Source of the DNA: Halobacillus sp. A5
Lineage (GTDB): Bacteria; Bacillota; Bacilli; Bacillales; Halobacillaceae
DNA length: 64,000 bases
Assembly: GCF_024189315.1 (NCBI RefSeq)
Contig: NZ_JAIZEO010000001.1
Span: 310,001-374,000, forward strand
Reading direction: 5' to 3'
Part shown: one piece after another, positions 45,319 through 54,337 of the stretch
Layout of the letters: each line of letters begins with the position of its first letter
Numbering within the stretch: position 1 is the first letter of the stretch
Translations under genes and position numbers: made by a program
The notes under the pieces: generated by a model
The model's database searches: none
Seen by the model: only the letters and a program-made list of their open reading frames with translations
Told to the model about the DNA's origin: nothing

Positions 45319-46494
45319 GTGTATATTAAACAGGAGTTTTACTTATGGAGGTTATGCTATGACTTAGTTGTTAAACATAACTGCGACCTGGTGTTTGTTG
45401 ATGAGAATAGCAGCGAAGTCTGGCTGGTTAAAGAAGTGCGGGGCAGAAAAGACGTGGTCAGAATAGTGCACAAGGAAATAAATTGGAGAAATGAACTTAA
45501 GCGGGATGTCGAGTATACTCAAGAGCAGGTGCGTAAAAATAAACATCTGTTTCAAGGCAGCCGCATTCATTTTCATTGTGTGTTTCTTTCTGAATTCCCT
45601 CCTGTAGACCATTGGGAAGACATTAAATTTGAATCAAATAAGCGTGTGAAAGAATTAAATGTGTATTATATGGATGATCAAGAAAAATCAAAAGAGCTTC
45701 CCGAATTTATGAACACCTTTCAAATTCCTGTTCAGCCTTATAGAACAGATAAAGATGAGATAGAGTATGAAAGACAAGGACAGTACTTAAAACAGCAAAT
45801 CATATCTATTCACGAGAAAAGAAATAGAGAGCTGCAGGAAGTGTTTTCCTATGGGAAATCCATTTTTACTTTTGTGTTCATTCTCATCAATTTACTTGTT
45901 TTTGCTATGATGGAGCGGGTTGGTGGAAGTACTTCTGCAGCCACCCTCATAGAATTTGGTGCTAAATACAACCCGGAGATTCTTAAAGGGGAATGGTGGA
46001 GAATTATTACTTCCATGTTTCTTCATATAGGAATCGTACATTTACTTATGAACATGCTTGCTTTGTTTTATTTAGGTATAGCAGTGGAGAAAATTTATGG
46101 GTCCTACCGCTTTGTGTTGATTTTCTTTTTAGCTGGAATTTTTGGCGGGACCGCTAGTTTTATGCTAAATCCCAATATTGCTGCCGGAGCGTCTGGAGCT
46201 ATATTTGGTTTGTTTGGAGCCCTGCTTTATTTTGGTCTGAACAAGAAGCGGGTATTTTTTCAGACAATGGGATATAATCTGCTCACCATTATTGGGATTA
46301 ATCTAGCATTTGGCATCATAGTTCCTCAAATTGATAATGGAGCTCACGTAGGCGGGTTGATTGGAGGGTTTATCGCCTCCATGATGACAGGGCTGCCCAA
46401 ACAAATCCACCTGAAGAAAAGAAGGATCTTTGCAGGACTGCTGTATGGAACGATAATGTTTACGATGATCAGCATCGGGATTTCAAAAGGATAA
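45319..46494 (+). CDS. yqgP: Rhomboid family intramembrane serine protease (YqgP-like)
   Basis: A 391-residue protein. An N-terminal soluble domain of about 185 residues is followed by about seven membrane helices (about 190-390). The rhomboid site is complete: HLLMNMLALFYLG (about 254), the nucleophile in GASGAIFGLFGA (about 295) and the catalytic His in AHVGGLIGGF (about 343). The C-terminal TPR repeats of B. subtilis YqgP are absent. GTG 45319 follows AAGGAGGGG; a reading from 45250 would lie in the structured leader. B. subtilis YqgP cleaves the magnesium transporter MgtE. Confidence 0.93.
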   Translation: MYIKQEFYLWRLCYDLVVKHNCDLVFVDENSSEVWLVKEVRGRKDVVRIVHKEINWRNELKRDVEYTQEQVRKNKHLFQGSRIHFHCVFLSEFPPVDHWEDIKFESNKRVKELNVYYMDDQEKSKELPEFMNTFQIPVQPYRTDKDEIEYERQGQYLKQQIISIHEKRNRELQEVFSYGKSIFTFVFILINLLVFAMMERVGGSTSAATLIEFGAKYNPEILKGEWWRIITSMFLHIGIVHLLMNMLALFYLGIAVEKIYGSYRFVLIFFLAGIFGGTASFMLNPNIAAGASGAIFGLFGALLYFGLNKKRVFFQTMGYNLLTIIGINLAFGIIVPQIDNGAHVGGLIGGFIASMMTGLPKQIHLKKRRIFAGLLYGTIMFTMISIGISKG

Positions 46495-46509
46495 GGACGA
46501 ACAATATAG

Positions 46510-46544
46510 GAAAGAACTGCAGTCTGTTAATCTGCAGCTCTTTC
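46510..46544. terminator. Possible hairpin terminator between convergent genes
   Basis: GAAAGAaCTGCAG pairs with CTGCAGcTCTTTC around a 9-nt loop. It lacks a clear T-tract on the forward side. Confidence 0.55.
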
Positions 46545-46580
46545 GCCTGATTTATTGGCTGTGCTGTAGTTGGACTTTAT

Positions 46581-47438
46581 TCAATAATACTGAATGAGCT
46601 GTTTTTTTTCACCCTGATCGTCCTCAAATAATACCATTAAGTGTTTGCCTTTTTTATCAAAAAGCAGTAATGGAATATAGCTTTGAATAGGATGCTTCGA
46701 TTTAGCATCTCTAATCCCAAGGATGTAATTCTTGTACAGCCCTTCCCATAATTGGCCTGAAATACGACTGTATTGGTCGCCTGTTGTATAGGGGAAAGGA
46801 TTTTCTTCATTAAATTCAGGCAGGTCAGTGAGTGGTACCTGTTCATATTGGCTTTCAGGGATTTGATAGAAAGCTAAAAGTTCGTCCCACTGCGCCTTAA
46901 GCTGTTGGTAGATAGAATGGTCCAGTTTATTCTGCCAATCTTCCTCTTCCTTCGTTTTTGCGGACTTAAAGGCCATTCGATTCGTGTAAGGCGAGTCGAT
47001 AATATACAATTGATCACTTGTAGTTGCCTGAATACTGTTAATTACCTCTTCGTCTTTATGTATTTCGCCGTGATGAAAAGAAAGTGCTTCATATTTCTTC
47101 GTATCCTCTCCGTGAAGAGTAGAATGTTTACTCAATTCATCTGTGTTTTCCTGCCATTTATTTATAACCCCTTTTAATCTGCCATTTACATAAAGCAGTG
47201 AAACATCCTGCCTGAGGTAAACCGGCTGATCGCTCTTGGACGAAATTTCCCAGCCTATTTCATACTCATCGGCTCCTTCCCCTTCTTGATAAGAAAGAGA
47301 AGTTTCTGCTTTTTCAAATGTTACATCTTCATCAGTAGGGAAGTATTTCACAACTGCTTCCTCTTTAGAAATAGTATAAAAATAAAAGACCATCAAAAAG
47401 ACAAGAGTGGCACAAATCGATAACCAAATGTATTTCAA
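46581..47438 (-). CDS. Membrane-anchored protein of unknown function
   Basis: A 285-residue protein with one N-terminal membrane helix (about 4-23), then an extracytoplasmic domain of about 260 residues, acidic and without cysteines in any recognisable motif. Its start is TTG 47438 with AAAGGGGATG upstream. I do not recognise a family. It lies between the rhomboid gene and the spoVAF-like gene, transcribed against both, at a place where B. subtilis has no counterpart. A substrate or partner relation with the neighbouring rhomboid is possible but unsupported. Confidence 0.75.
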   Translation of the reverse strand: MKYIWLSICATLVFLMVFYFYTISKEEAVVKYFPTDEDVTFEKAETSLSYQEGEGADEYEIGWEISSKSDQPVYLRQDVSLLYVNGRLKGVINKWQENTDELSKHSTLHGEDTKKYEALSFHHGEIHKDEEVINSIQATTSDQLYIIDSPYTNRMAFKSAKTKEEEDWQNKLDHSIYQQLKAQWDELLAFYQIPESQYEQVPLTDLPEFNEENPFPYTTGDQYSRISGQLWEGLYKNYILGIRDAKSKHPIQSYIPLLLFDKKGKHLMVLFEDDQGEKKQLIQYY

Positions 47439-47577
47439 TTGTCCGCATCCCCTTTAATTACGCTATATTATACATCTATGATTGAAATGTAGAGGACATG
47501 CTTAAAAATATCATTCCATGAATGATTTTCATTGATTGGTGAAGCCTAATCAACATAGAGGGCATGGGGGTGAAGGA

Positions 47578-49032
47578 ATGAAAAAGAAACAACCTATGTT
47601 TGAAAGTTTCGATAAAAATGTTGAATTCTTTACGGAATATTTAGGAACGGATGAAAGCTTTGATTTAATTCATTTAGATGTAGTTTATGCCAAGCGGAAA
47701 ATGTCACTGTTCATGGTGGATGGTTTCGTTAAAGATGATATCCTTCACTATTTAATGAGGGGTCTTTCACACCTGGAACCAGAAGATTTAGAGGTGGATG
47801 TCCTTGAGAACCTGTTGAAAACTCATATTCCTTACGTGGAACTGGATAAAGAAAGGGATTTGCTTAAAGCGGCTGATCATGTACTGGCAGGTCCGACAGC
47901 TTTGATTGTAGAAGGCGTCGACCATGTAATAATGATTGATGCTAGAACGTATCCTGTGCGTGGACCGGAAGAGCCGGATTTAGAACGGGTGGTCAGGGGA
48001 TCGAGAGATGGATTTGTAGAGACCATCGTCTTTAACGCTGCTCTAACAAGGAGAAGAGTACGAGATCGTTCCTTGCGCATGGAATATTTGCAGATAGGCA
48101 GACGGTCGCAGACAGATATATGTCTTTGTTACATTAAGGAGATAGCTGAGGATGAACGGGTTCAGCACTTGAGGCGAGTGCTGAAAGAGATTGATACGGA
48201 TGCTCTTCCGATGGCGGAAAAAACTATCGAAGAATATATCAGCGGACAACATTGGAACCCTTATCCAGTTATTCGCTATACAGAGCGTCCCGACACGGCC
48301 GCCGCTCATTTATATGAAGGCCATATTCTAATCATTATTGATGGCTCACCAAGTGTAATGATTACACCTGCTACTTTTTGGCATCATATGCAGCATGCAG
48401 AGGAGTATCGTCAGAAACCTTTAGTCGGGGCTTATCTTCGCTGGGTTAGATTCGCTGCATTGTTTATGTCTCTATTTTTGTTACCTTTGTATTATTTATT
48501 TTCTATTCAACCTGAGCTTCTCCCTGTTGAATTATCCTATATCGGACCAGAGGAAGAAGGGGCTATTCCACTTCTTGTGCAATTTTTAATAGCTGAGATC
48601 GGCATAGATATGTTAAGAATGGCAGCTATCCATACCCCTTCTTCTCTGGCCACTGCTTTAGGACTGGTTGCGGCCATATTGATAGGACAAGTAGCTGTAG
48701 ATGTTGGTCTTTTTTCAACCGAAGTCGTTCTTTATCTTTCGATAGCAGCAATAGGTACATTTGCAACTCCAAGCTATGAAGTAGGATTAGCTGATCGAAT
48801 TTCACGAGTAGCACTATTAGTAGTCACCGGCTTCTTTGGTTTAAAGGGTTATTTAATCGGTATCACCTTCTGGATTTTATATCTTTCTCATATGAAATCC
48901 TTTAAGACACCATATATGTGGCCGTTTATTCCTTTTTCTTTACGAGCGTTCCGTGATATATTAATTCGTTCCCCTATACCATTAAAAAATAGAAGACCGG
49001 CATTTCTGCATCCTAAAGACCCTGATCGCTAA
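47578..49032 (+). CDS. spoVAF: SpoVAF-like spore germination protein (GerA family)
   Basis: A 484-residue GerA-subunit-A-family protein. A soluble N-terminal half (to about 285) with FDLIHLDVVYAKRKMSLFMVDG is followed by four to six membrane segments (about 300-450) and the conserved AIHTPSSLATALGLVAAILIG. The best match by memory is stage V sporulation protein AF, found in the inner membrane of spores. In B. subtilis spoVAF sits in the spoVA operon; here it stands alone between an unknown gene and yqgQ. ATG 47578 follows GGGGGTGAAGG. Confidence 0.85.
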   Translation: MKKKQPMFESFDKNVEFFTEYLGTDESFDLIHLDVVYAKRKMSLFMVDGFVKDDILHYLMRGLSHLEPEDLEVDVLENLLKTHIPYVELDKERDLLKAADHVLAGPTALIVEGVDHVIMIDARTYPVRGPEEPDLERVVRGSRDGFVETIVFNAALTRRRVRDRSLRMEYLQIGRRSQTDICLCYIKEIAEDERVQHLRRVLKEIDTDALPMAEKTIEEYISGQHWNPYPVIRYTERPDTAAAHLYEGHILIIIDGSPSVMITPATFWHHMQHAEEYRQKPLVGAYLRWVRFAALFMSLFLLPLYYLFSIQPELLPVELSYIGPEEEGAIPLLVQFLIAEIGIDMLRMAAIHTPSSLATALGLVAAILIGQVAVDVGLFSTEVVLYLSIAAIGTFATPSYEVGLADRISRVALLVVTGFFGLKGYLIGITFWILYLSHMKSFKTPYMWPFIPFSLRAFRDILIRSPIPLKNRRPAFLHPKDPDR

Positions 49033-49050
49033 CTTGATCAGGGTGTTAAC
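49020..49050 (+). terminator. Terminator-like hairpin at the end of spoVAF-like gene
   Basis: CCCTGATC pairs with GATCAGGG around an 8-nt loop overlapping the stop codon. The following T-content is low. Confidence 0.55.
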
Positions 49051-49097
49051 CGTTTTCAACGACGCTTTAGATTGGTATAATGAGAGAGGTGATAAAA

Positions 49098-49313
49098 ATG
49101 AAAACAATTTATGATATCCAACAATTATTAAAAAAATTTGGAACGTTTATTTATGTAGGAGACCGTCTTGCAGAATTAGAACTAATGGAGGATGAAATCC
49201 AGACGATGTACGAAGCACAATGTATAACTAAAGAAGATTATTCAATGGCTATTCTGCTGCTCAGAACAGAAATAGCCGTTCTAAGGGATAAGAGAAAAGG
49301 GGAGAGTATCTAA
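49098..49313 (+). CDS. yqgQ: YqgQ family small protein (DUF910)
   Basis: A 71-residue DUF910 protein, MKTIYDIQQLLKKFGTFIYVGDRLAELELMEDE..., a three-helix fold seen before glcK across Bacillaceae. ATG 49098 follows GAGAGAGGTGATAAAA. It ends one base before glcK. The function is unknown; RNA or nucleic-acid binding has been suggested for the family from structure only. Confidence 0.88.
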   Translation: MKTIYDIQQLLKKFGTFIYVGDRLAELELMEDEIQTMYEAQCITKEDYSMAILLLRTEIAVLRDKRKGESI

Positions 49314-49314
49314 G

Positions 49315-50265
49315 ATGAATGAGAAATACTGTATAGGCGCGGATATTGGCGGAACGACTATTAAGCTTGCGGTAATTTCTACTGAAGGCGACATTATTAA
49401 AAAATGGGAGATCCACACTGATACAAGTAATCACGGTAAGAATATTACCAACGATATTAACTACACCATTAATGAAACTCTAGAAGAGCTGAATATACAT
49501 AAAGAGTCCATATTGGGTATAGGCGCGGGTGCTCCGGGGTTTGTTGATACAAGTACCGGCTATATAAACGAAGCTATTAATATAGGCTGGAAGCATTTTG
49601 ATTTTGGAGTAGAATTAAAAGATTTAACCGGACTGCCAGTATGGGTGGACAATGATGCGAATCTTGCTGCTTTAGGTGAGAACTGGTTAGGAGCGGGAAG
49701 AGGCGTTCAAAATTTAATAGCCGTTACACTCGGGACTGGTGTAGGAGGAGGAATTATCGCTAATGGAGAGATTCTAAACGGAGCGAATGGGACGGCTGCT
49801 GAGATCGGTCACATGACGGTAAAAACTTCAGGTGGCGCCTCATGCAACTGCGGACGGACGGGATGTTTAGAAACAGAAACGTCAGCTACTGCTATTGTTA
49901 GAAAAGCCTATGAGGCATTAGCTGAATCGCCAGATTCGCTGCTTGCCGGCTTTGATAAAATAACCTCTAAAGATGTGTTTGAAGCAGCACATCAAGGAGA
50001 TGAGGCAGCCGGTAAGGTCTTAGTAGAAGTAATCGATACACTCGGGCTGGCCCTTGCAAACCTTACTGTAACAATTAATCCTAATAAAATTGTATTAGGA
50101 GGAGGAGTATCTAAAGCTGGACAGCAGTTATTGGATCCTTTAAAACAATCATTTAAGAATTATGCTCTTCCAAGAGCAGCAGAGGCTTGTGAATTTGAAA
50201 TTGCAGAATTAGGAAATGATGCAGGTGTGATAGGCGGAGCTTCTCTTGTGAAACAGTATCATTAA
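49315..50265 (+). CDS. glcK: Glucokinase (ROK family)
   Basis: A 316-residue ATP-dependent glucokinase. The N-terminal phosphate loop is GADIGGTTIKLA (about 6-17). The sugar site is VDNDANLAALGE (about 112-123), and GTGVGGG follows. The ROK zinc site is GHMTVKTSGGASCNCGRTGCLE (about 163-185, CNCGRTGC). It is coupled to yqgQ. Confidence 0.96.
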   Translation: MNEKYCIGADIGGTTIKLAVISTEGDIIKKWEIHTDTSNHGKNITNDINYTINETLEELNIHKESILGIGAGAPGFVDTSTGYINEAINIGWKHFDFGVELKDLTGLPVWVDNDANLAALGENWLGAGRGVQNLIAVTLGTGVGGGIIANGEILNGANGTAAEIGHMTVKTSGGASCNCGRTGCLETETSATAIVRKAYEALAESPDSLLAGFDKITSKDVFEAAHQGDEAAGKVLVEVIDTLGLALANLTVTINPNKIVLGGGVSKAGQQLLDPLKQSFKNYALPRAAEACEFEIAELGNDAGVIGGASLVKQYH

Positions 50266-50292
50266 AAAAAGCCATTGAATTGGCTTTTTTTT
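50266..50292 (+). terminator. Terminator after glcK
   Basis: AAAAAGCCA pairs with TGGCTTTTT around a 6-nt loop, with further T residues. Confidence 0.92.
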
Positions 50293-50379
50293 AATGGAAA
50301 CACGCCCAAGTATGTGAACAAGGTGTATGTTTTTATAGAGGAGATCATCCTAGTAATTAATGGGAAATACTATATCCGG

Positions 50380-50406
50380 TGAAACTTTTATGGTATGATA
50401 TTCGTC
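50380..50406 (+). promoter_or_regulatory. Sigma-M-type ECF promoter of the LtaS-type gene
   Basis: TGAAAC (50380-50385), 17-bp spacer, CGTC (50403-50406), about 100 bp before the gene. CGTC at the -10 favours sigma-M or sigma-X over sigma-W. A B. subtilis LtaS paralog (YfnI) is a known sigma-M target. Confidence 0.72.
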
Positions 50407-50504
50407 ATATTAGAGGATATTGTTTAAAAAAGAACTAGCGTGGAAATTAATAAAAGATAAACATCCTGAATCGGTTACGGTTTACAGGGTGGAGGAGGAA
50501 AATT

Positions 50505-52364
50505 ATGCAATTTAACAAATTTCGAGTGCCTTTATTTGTTATTGCATCCTTTCTCTTTGGTTTAAAAACATATTTTATGTACCGTTTTATGTTTGGCTTA
50601 ACCATAGAAAATTTGATGCAGGAATTTATTTTATTTATTAACCCTTTAGCGAGCGCATATTTAGTGTTTGCCATCAGCGTCTGGCTGAAGCCGAAAAATC
50701 AAATGAGATATTTACGCTGGACAGCCGTAATTGGTACGCTGATCCTTTATTTAAACTTAGTGTTCTATAGGAATTTCACGGACTTTATAACCATACCAGT
50801 TTTGTTTCAAGGCAACAATGCAGCCGATTTAACATCGAGTATCTTTACACTGATCCACTTTGAAGATTTTCTGCTGATATTGGATATTATCGTCATATGG
50901 TGGATTAGTTTTAAATCGCCTCATGCTTCCGTTCACTTTAATAAACATTCTAAGATTGCAGCAACTGCTGTAACTTTTTTGCTGTTAGCAGGAAATGTAG
51001 TTTTAGCTGAAATCGAGCGTCCGATGCTTTTTGTACGGGCATTTGACCGCGAATATATTGTTAAAAATATAGGGATATATAATTACCACATTTATGATGC
51101 AACGATGCAGACTAAGACAAAAGCTCAGCGAGCATTCGCAGACAGCAGTGAAATCAGCGGGATAGAATCGTATATGAAAGAAGAAACTGGATCCAAAGAA
51201 GACTCCGATATGTTTGGAGTGGCAGAAGACAAAAATGTTATATTTGTAAGCATTGAATCATTCCAAAATTATTTGCTGGATTCTGACATAAATGGAACCG
51301 AAACAACACCATTTCTAAATGATTTGAAGGAAAGAGAAGATACCATCTGGTTTGAGAATTTTTATCACCAGACAGCACAGGGTAAAACCTCCGATTCTGA
51401 GTTTATAGTTGAGAATTCCCTTTATCCATTGGACAGGGGTTCTGTATACTTTACTCATGCACAAAATGAATACAACGCTCTTCCTGAGATTCTTAACAAA
51501 AATGAGTACGAAACCAGTGTGTTCCATGCGAATAATAAAAGTTTTTGGAATCGTGATGTAATGTACGATAATATTGAATACGATGAGTTTCACGGTGATG
51601 AGTCTTACGAAGAAACTGAAGAAAACTCTTTTGGCTGGGGATTGGAAGATAAAGCATTCTTTGAGCAATCAATTCCTTATTTAGAAGAACAAGAACAGCC
51701 ATTTTACAGTAAATTTATTACGTTAACCCATCACTTTCCTTTTGAACTGCCGGAGGAAAAAGCAAATATCGATAAACATGATTCCGGATCTCAGACTTTA
51801 AACGATTCTTTTCAGACAGCAAGGTATACAGATGAATCCTTAGAATTGTTTTTCGAAGAATTAAAAGAATCCGGATTATACGAGGATTCCATCATTGTAC
51901 TCATGGGAGATCATTATGGAATTAGTGAATATCATAATAAGGCTATGGGTGAATTTATTGGAGAAGAAATCGATGGTTATGAACATATGCAGCTTCAGCG
52001 TGTCCCTTTCATGATTCATATCCCTGGATATGAAGGCGGAGGGAAACGTGAAGAAGTTGTGGGACAAATTGATGTTAAACCGACTTTGTTAAATTTATTA
52101 GGTATTAAAGATGAAAACGACTTAACCTTCGGATCAGACATGTTTTCTGATGACCGCAAAGGATTTATTGCCATGCGAGACGGAAGTTTTGTAAGTGAAG
52201 ATTATATTTACACGGATTCTATTTGCTACGATCGAGAAACAGGGGAAGAAGTTGATCCGGAGGAAGAAGCTTGCGCACCAGTTCGAGAAAATGTTGATCA
52301 GGAATTACAATATTCCAATGACATCATATACGGTGATCTATTCCGGTTTTATGATTTTAATTAG
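50505..52364 (+). CDS. yqgS: LtaS-type lipoteichoic acid synthase / sulfatase-fold phosphoglycerol transferase (YqgS position)
   Basis: A 619-residue protein with five N-terminal membrane helices (about 10-180) and an extracellular sulfatase-like domain. Metal and catalytic features are visible: VSIESFQNY (about 249), the nucleophile Thr in HQTAQGKTSDSEF (about 290-300), FHANNKSFWNRDVMY, and MGDHYGISEY near 468. It polymerises glycerol phosphate from phosphatidylglycerol to make lipoteichoic acid. AGGAGGAAAA precedes the ATG. In B. subtilis yqgS follows glcK. A sigma-M-type promoter suggests envelope-stress induction. Confidence 0.93.
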   Translation: MQFNKFRVPLFVIASFLFGLKTYFMYRFMFGLTIENLMQEFILFINPLASAYLVFAISVWLKPKNQMRYLRWTAVIGTLILYLNLVFYRNFTDFITIPVLFQGNNAADLTSSIFTLIHFEDFLLILDIIVIWWISFKSPHASVHFNKHSKIAATAVTFLLLAGNVVLAEIERPMLFVRAFDREYIVKNIGIYNYHIYDATMQTKTKAQRAFADSSEISGIESYMKEETGSKEDSDMFGVAEDKNVIFVSIESFQNYLLDSDINGTETTPFLNDLKEREDTIWFENFYHQTAQGKTSDSEFIVENSLYPLDRGSVYFTHAQNEYNALPEILNKNEYETSVFHANNKSFWNRDVMYDNIEYDEFHGDESYEETEENSFGWGLEDKAFFEQSIPYLEEQEQPFYSKFITLTHHFPFELPEEKANIDKHDSGSQTLNDSFQTARYTDESLELFFEELKESGLYEDSIIVLMGDHYGISEYHNKAMGEFIGEEIDGYEHMQLQRVPFMIHIPGYEGGGKREEVVGQIDVKPTLLNLLGIKDENDLTFGSDMFSDDRKGFIAMRDGSFVSEDYIYTDSICYDRETGEEVDPEEEACAPVRENVDQELQYSNDIIYGDLFRFYDFN

Positions 52365-52367
52365 CTT

Positions 52368-52405
52368 AAAAAGTCATTATGAGTACTGACTCATAATGAC
52401 TTTTT
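52368..52405 (+). terminator. Terminator after the LtaS-type gene
   Basis: A 16-bp perfect stem AAAAAGTCATTATGAG/CTCATAATGACTTTTT with a 6-nt loop. Confidence 0.94.
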
Positions 52406-52470
52406 GCTTTTATATATAAACCGTTTAACGGGTATGATAAAGATGGAACAGCTTTAAAGAAGGGGGAAAA

Positions 52471-53160
52471 ATGATGTTTAGATTTGAAGGAGTATCATAT
52501 GGACCATTGAAAAATTTATCATTCTCAATTAATAAAAAAGAGAAAGTGATGCTGTTTGGTCCTTCCGGTGCAGGAAAAAGCACATTACTGTTTTTGTTTA
52601 ATCGATTACATAGCCCCTCAGAGGGTCAAATTTATTTAGAGGGCCAGGACGTGGCGGATTATGAGGTTACAGCATTAAGAAAGAGAGTAGGCTTGGTGCT
52701 GCAGGAGCCGAATTTATTTCCTGGAACCGTACTCGATAATATTAAATACGGTCCTTCTATTTTTGGGGAGTGGGAAGATCAGGATGCAAAAAGGTTACTT
52801 CAATATGTTCACCTTCCTTCTTCTTATGTAAACCGTGATGCTGAACAGCTTTCCGGAGGAGAAAAGCAGAGAGTATCTCTGGCCCGTACCTTAGCCAATT
52901 CTCCTGAAATTCTCCTCCTGGACGAGCCGACCAGTGCGTTAGATTACCGCACAGCTGAAGAGATTGAGGACTGCTTAGAAATACTGATAGAGGAACATAA
53001 ACTTACAATGGTGATGGTGACCCATAACCTGAACCAGGCCCGCCGCCTTGGAGATCGCGGGCTCTTTATGGTGAATGGTAAGATAATCGAAGATGGAAAA
53101 ATCTCTGAAATGTTAACAAATCCTCAAACGAACGAATTGGCAAGGTTTATAGAAGAGTAA
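52471..53160 (+). CDS. ABC exporter ATPase, FetA/YjkB type
   Basis: A 229-residue ABC ATPase with Walker A GPSGAGKST (about 30-38), signature LSGGEKQRVSLAR (about 128) and Walker [12 protein letters not shown] (about 150). It is paired with a FetB/UPF0014 permease 16 bp downstream. That pairing defines the family known as FetAB in E. coli (iron export under peroxide stress), YjkAB in B. subtilis and STAR1/2 in plants. The true substrate here is unproven. ATG 52474 is an alternative start. Confidence 0.85.
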   Translation: MMFRFEGVSYGPLKNLSFSINKKEKVMLFGPSGAGKSTLLFLFNRLHSPSEGQIYLEGQDVADYEVTALRKRVGLVLQEPNLFPGTVLDNIKYGPSIFGEWEDQDAKRLLQYVHLPSSYVNRDAEQLSGGEKQRVSLARTLANSPEILLLDEPTSALDYRTAEEIEDCLEILIEEHKLTMVMVTHNLNQARRLGDRGLFMVNGKIIEDGKISEMLTNPQTNELARFIEE

Positions 53161-53176
53161 GGGGGGCGAGGCTGTA

Positions 53177-53962
53177 ATGGAACCGGAAATTTCGAATCAA
53201 TCGCTGCTATTTTTGACTGTCTTTGTATTTATACCACTTTCTTTATCATATTTTTATCAATTGGGTTTAAGCAGAAATATATTATGGTCCTCCATCCGGG
53301 GGACACTTCAGTTGTTTGCTATTGGCTACCTGTTAACTTATTTATTTGATTTACAGGCAGGAATAGGCATACCATTAATGATAAGTATCATGATCATGGT
53401 AGCTGCTTTTCATGCCAGATTAAAAGGGAGAGAGCTTCCCAACGTTTTTTGGTACATACTAGCGGGGCTGGTTGTTATTGAAGTCAGCGTATTAAGTATG
53501 TGGCTCTTATTTGATATGGTAGAGTTTACTCCCTCAGAAGTTATACCAATGAGCGGCATGGTGATTGGCAATAGCATGATTGCTATGGGACTGGCACTTG
53601 AAAGAATGAAAAATGAATTTAAAGAGAATAACGGAAGATTATTAGCAGCATTATCTTTAGGGGCTAAGCCTAATAGTGCTTCAAAGTTAATAGTACAAAA
53701 GACATTAAATGCAGCGCTAATTCCAAATGTTGACCAATTAAAAACTATAGGATTGGTTCAGCTTCCCGGTATGATGACGGGATTAATATTAGGAGGCGTT
53801 GAGCCGGTTATGGCAATAAAGTACCAGCTTGTCATTTCATTAAGTATTTTTTCCTCTGTTTCTTTAAGTGCAATGTTCATAACGTTATCAATGTACCGCT
53901 ACTTTTTCAATGAACAGGCTCAACTCCTTGAAACAGAAGAGGAAATACGAAATCAAACCTAA
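53177..53962 (+). CDS. ABC exporter permease, FetB/UPF0014 type
   Basis: A 261-residue membrane protein with about seven hydrophobic segments. The UPF0014 signature is seen as SIRGTLQLFAIGYLL (about 36-50) and the conserved MSGMVIGNSMIAMGLALERM (about 120-139); LVQLPGMMTGLILGG is the coupling-helix region. It forms the transmembrane half of the exporter with the preceding ATPase. Confidence 0.88.
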   Translation: MEPEISNQSLLFLTVFVFIPLSLSYFYQLGLSRNILWSSIRGTLQLFAIGYLLTYLFDLQAGIGIPLMISIMIMVAAFHARLKGRELPNVFWYILAGLVVIEVSVLSMWLLFDMVEFTPSEVIPMSGMVIGNSMIAMGLALERMKNEFKENNGRLLAALSLGAKPNSASKLIVQKTLNAALIPNVDQLKTIGLVQLPGMMTGLILGGVEPVMAIKYQLVISLSIFSSVSLSAMFITLSMYRYFFNEQAQLLETEEEIRNQT

Positions 53963-53968
53963 ACAAAA

Positions 53969-54004
53969 GATCCAGCTGCCCGAAAGCAGCTGGATCCTGT
54001 TTTT
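53969..54004 (+). terminator. Terminator after the FetB-like gene
   Basis: GATCCAGCTGC pairs with GCAGCTGGATC around a 6-nt loop, followed by CTGTTTTT. Confidence 0.9.
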
Positions 54005-54016
54005 AGTTCTTATGTT

Positions 54017-54181
54017 TTAGCCAATTAAATTTGCATAAATTGTCATTATCGAAAACCAGCCAAACATTAGAGCTGAGCCAGCCGCAAAAAGAACAGCAAA
54101 GAAATTTTTCGTTTTAATTTCCCTAAATACAGCCATTACACATAAGATTGTTACGAGTAAAAGAAGAATTGCTGTTACCAC
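54017..54181 (-). CDS. yqgW: YqgW-like small membrane protein (DUF2759)
   Basis: A 54-residue reverse-strand ORF: a GTG start (MVTAILLLLVTILCVMAVFRE...) with GGAGGG 7 bases upstream, and two membrane helices (about 2-19 and 28-50) separated by a basic turn EIKTKN. Length, topology and position next to yqgX agree with YqgW of B. subtilis. The function is unknown. Confidence 0.82.
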   Translation of the reverse strand: MVTAILLLLVTILCVMAVFREIKTKNFFAVLFAAGSALMFGWFSIMTIYANLIG

Positions 54182-54337
54182 TAGAAGCCCTCCAATATCC
54201 TTTTCTTTATTATCACCCGATCAGTTTGGATGTTATACTATATGTACCGTTTTCATTCCACATTTATTTTATAGTATTAAAGGTCATTTGTCGAGTAGTT
54301 CCTGCTTTTTTAATTTACGGAAAATGAGGTGGTAAGA

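Noticed and set aside
52421-52438. Sigma-B-type promoter before the FetA-like gene (GTTTAA and GGGTAT)
   Set aside because: The two boxes are separated by one base instead of 12-15, so they cannot act as one promoter; TATGAT may be a sigma-A -10.
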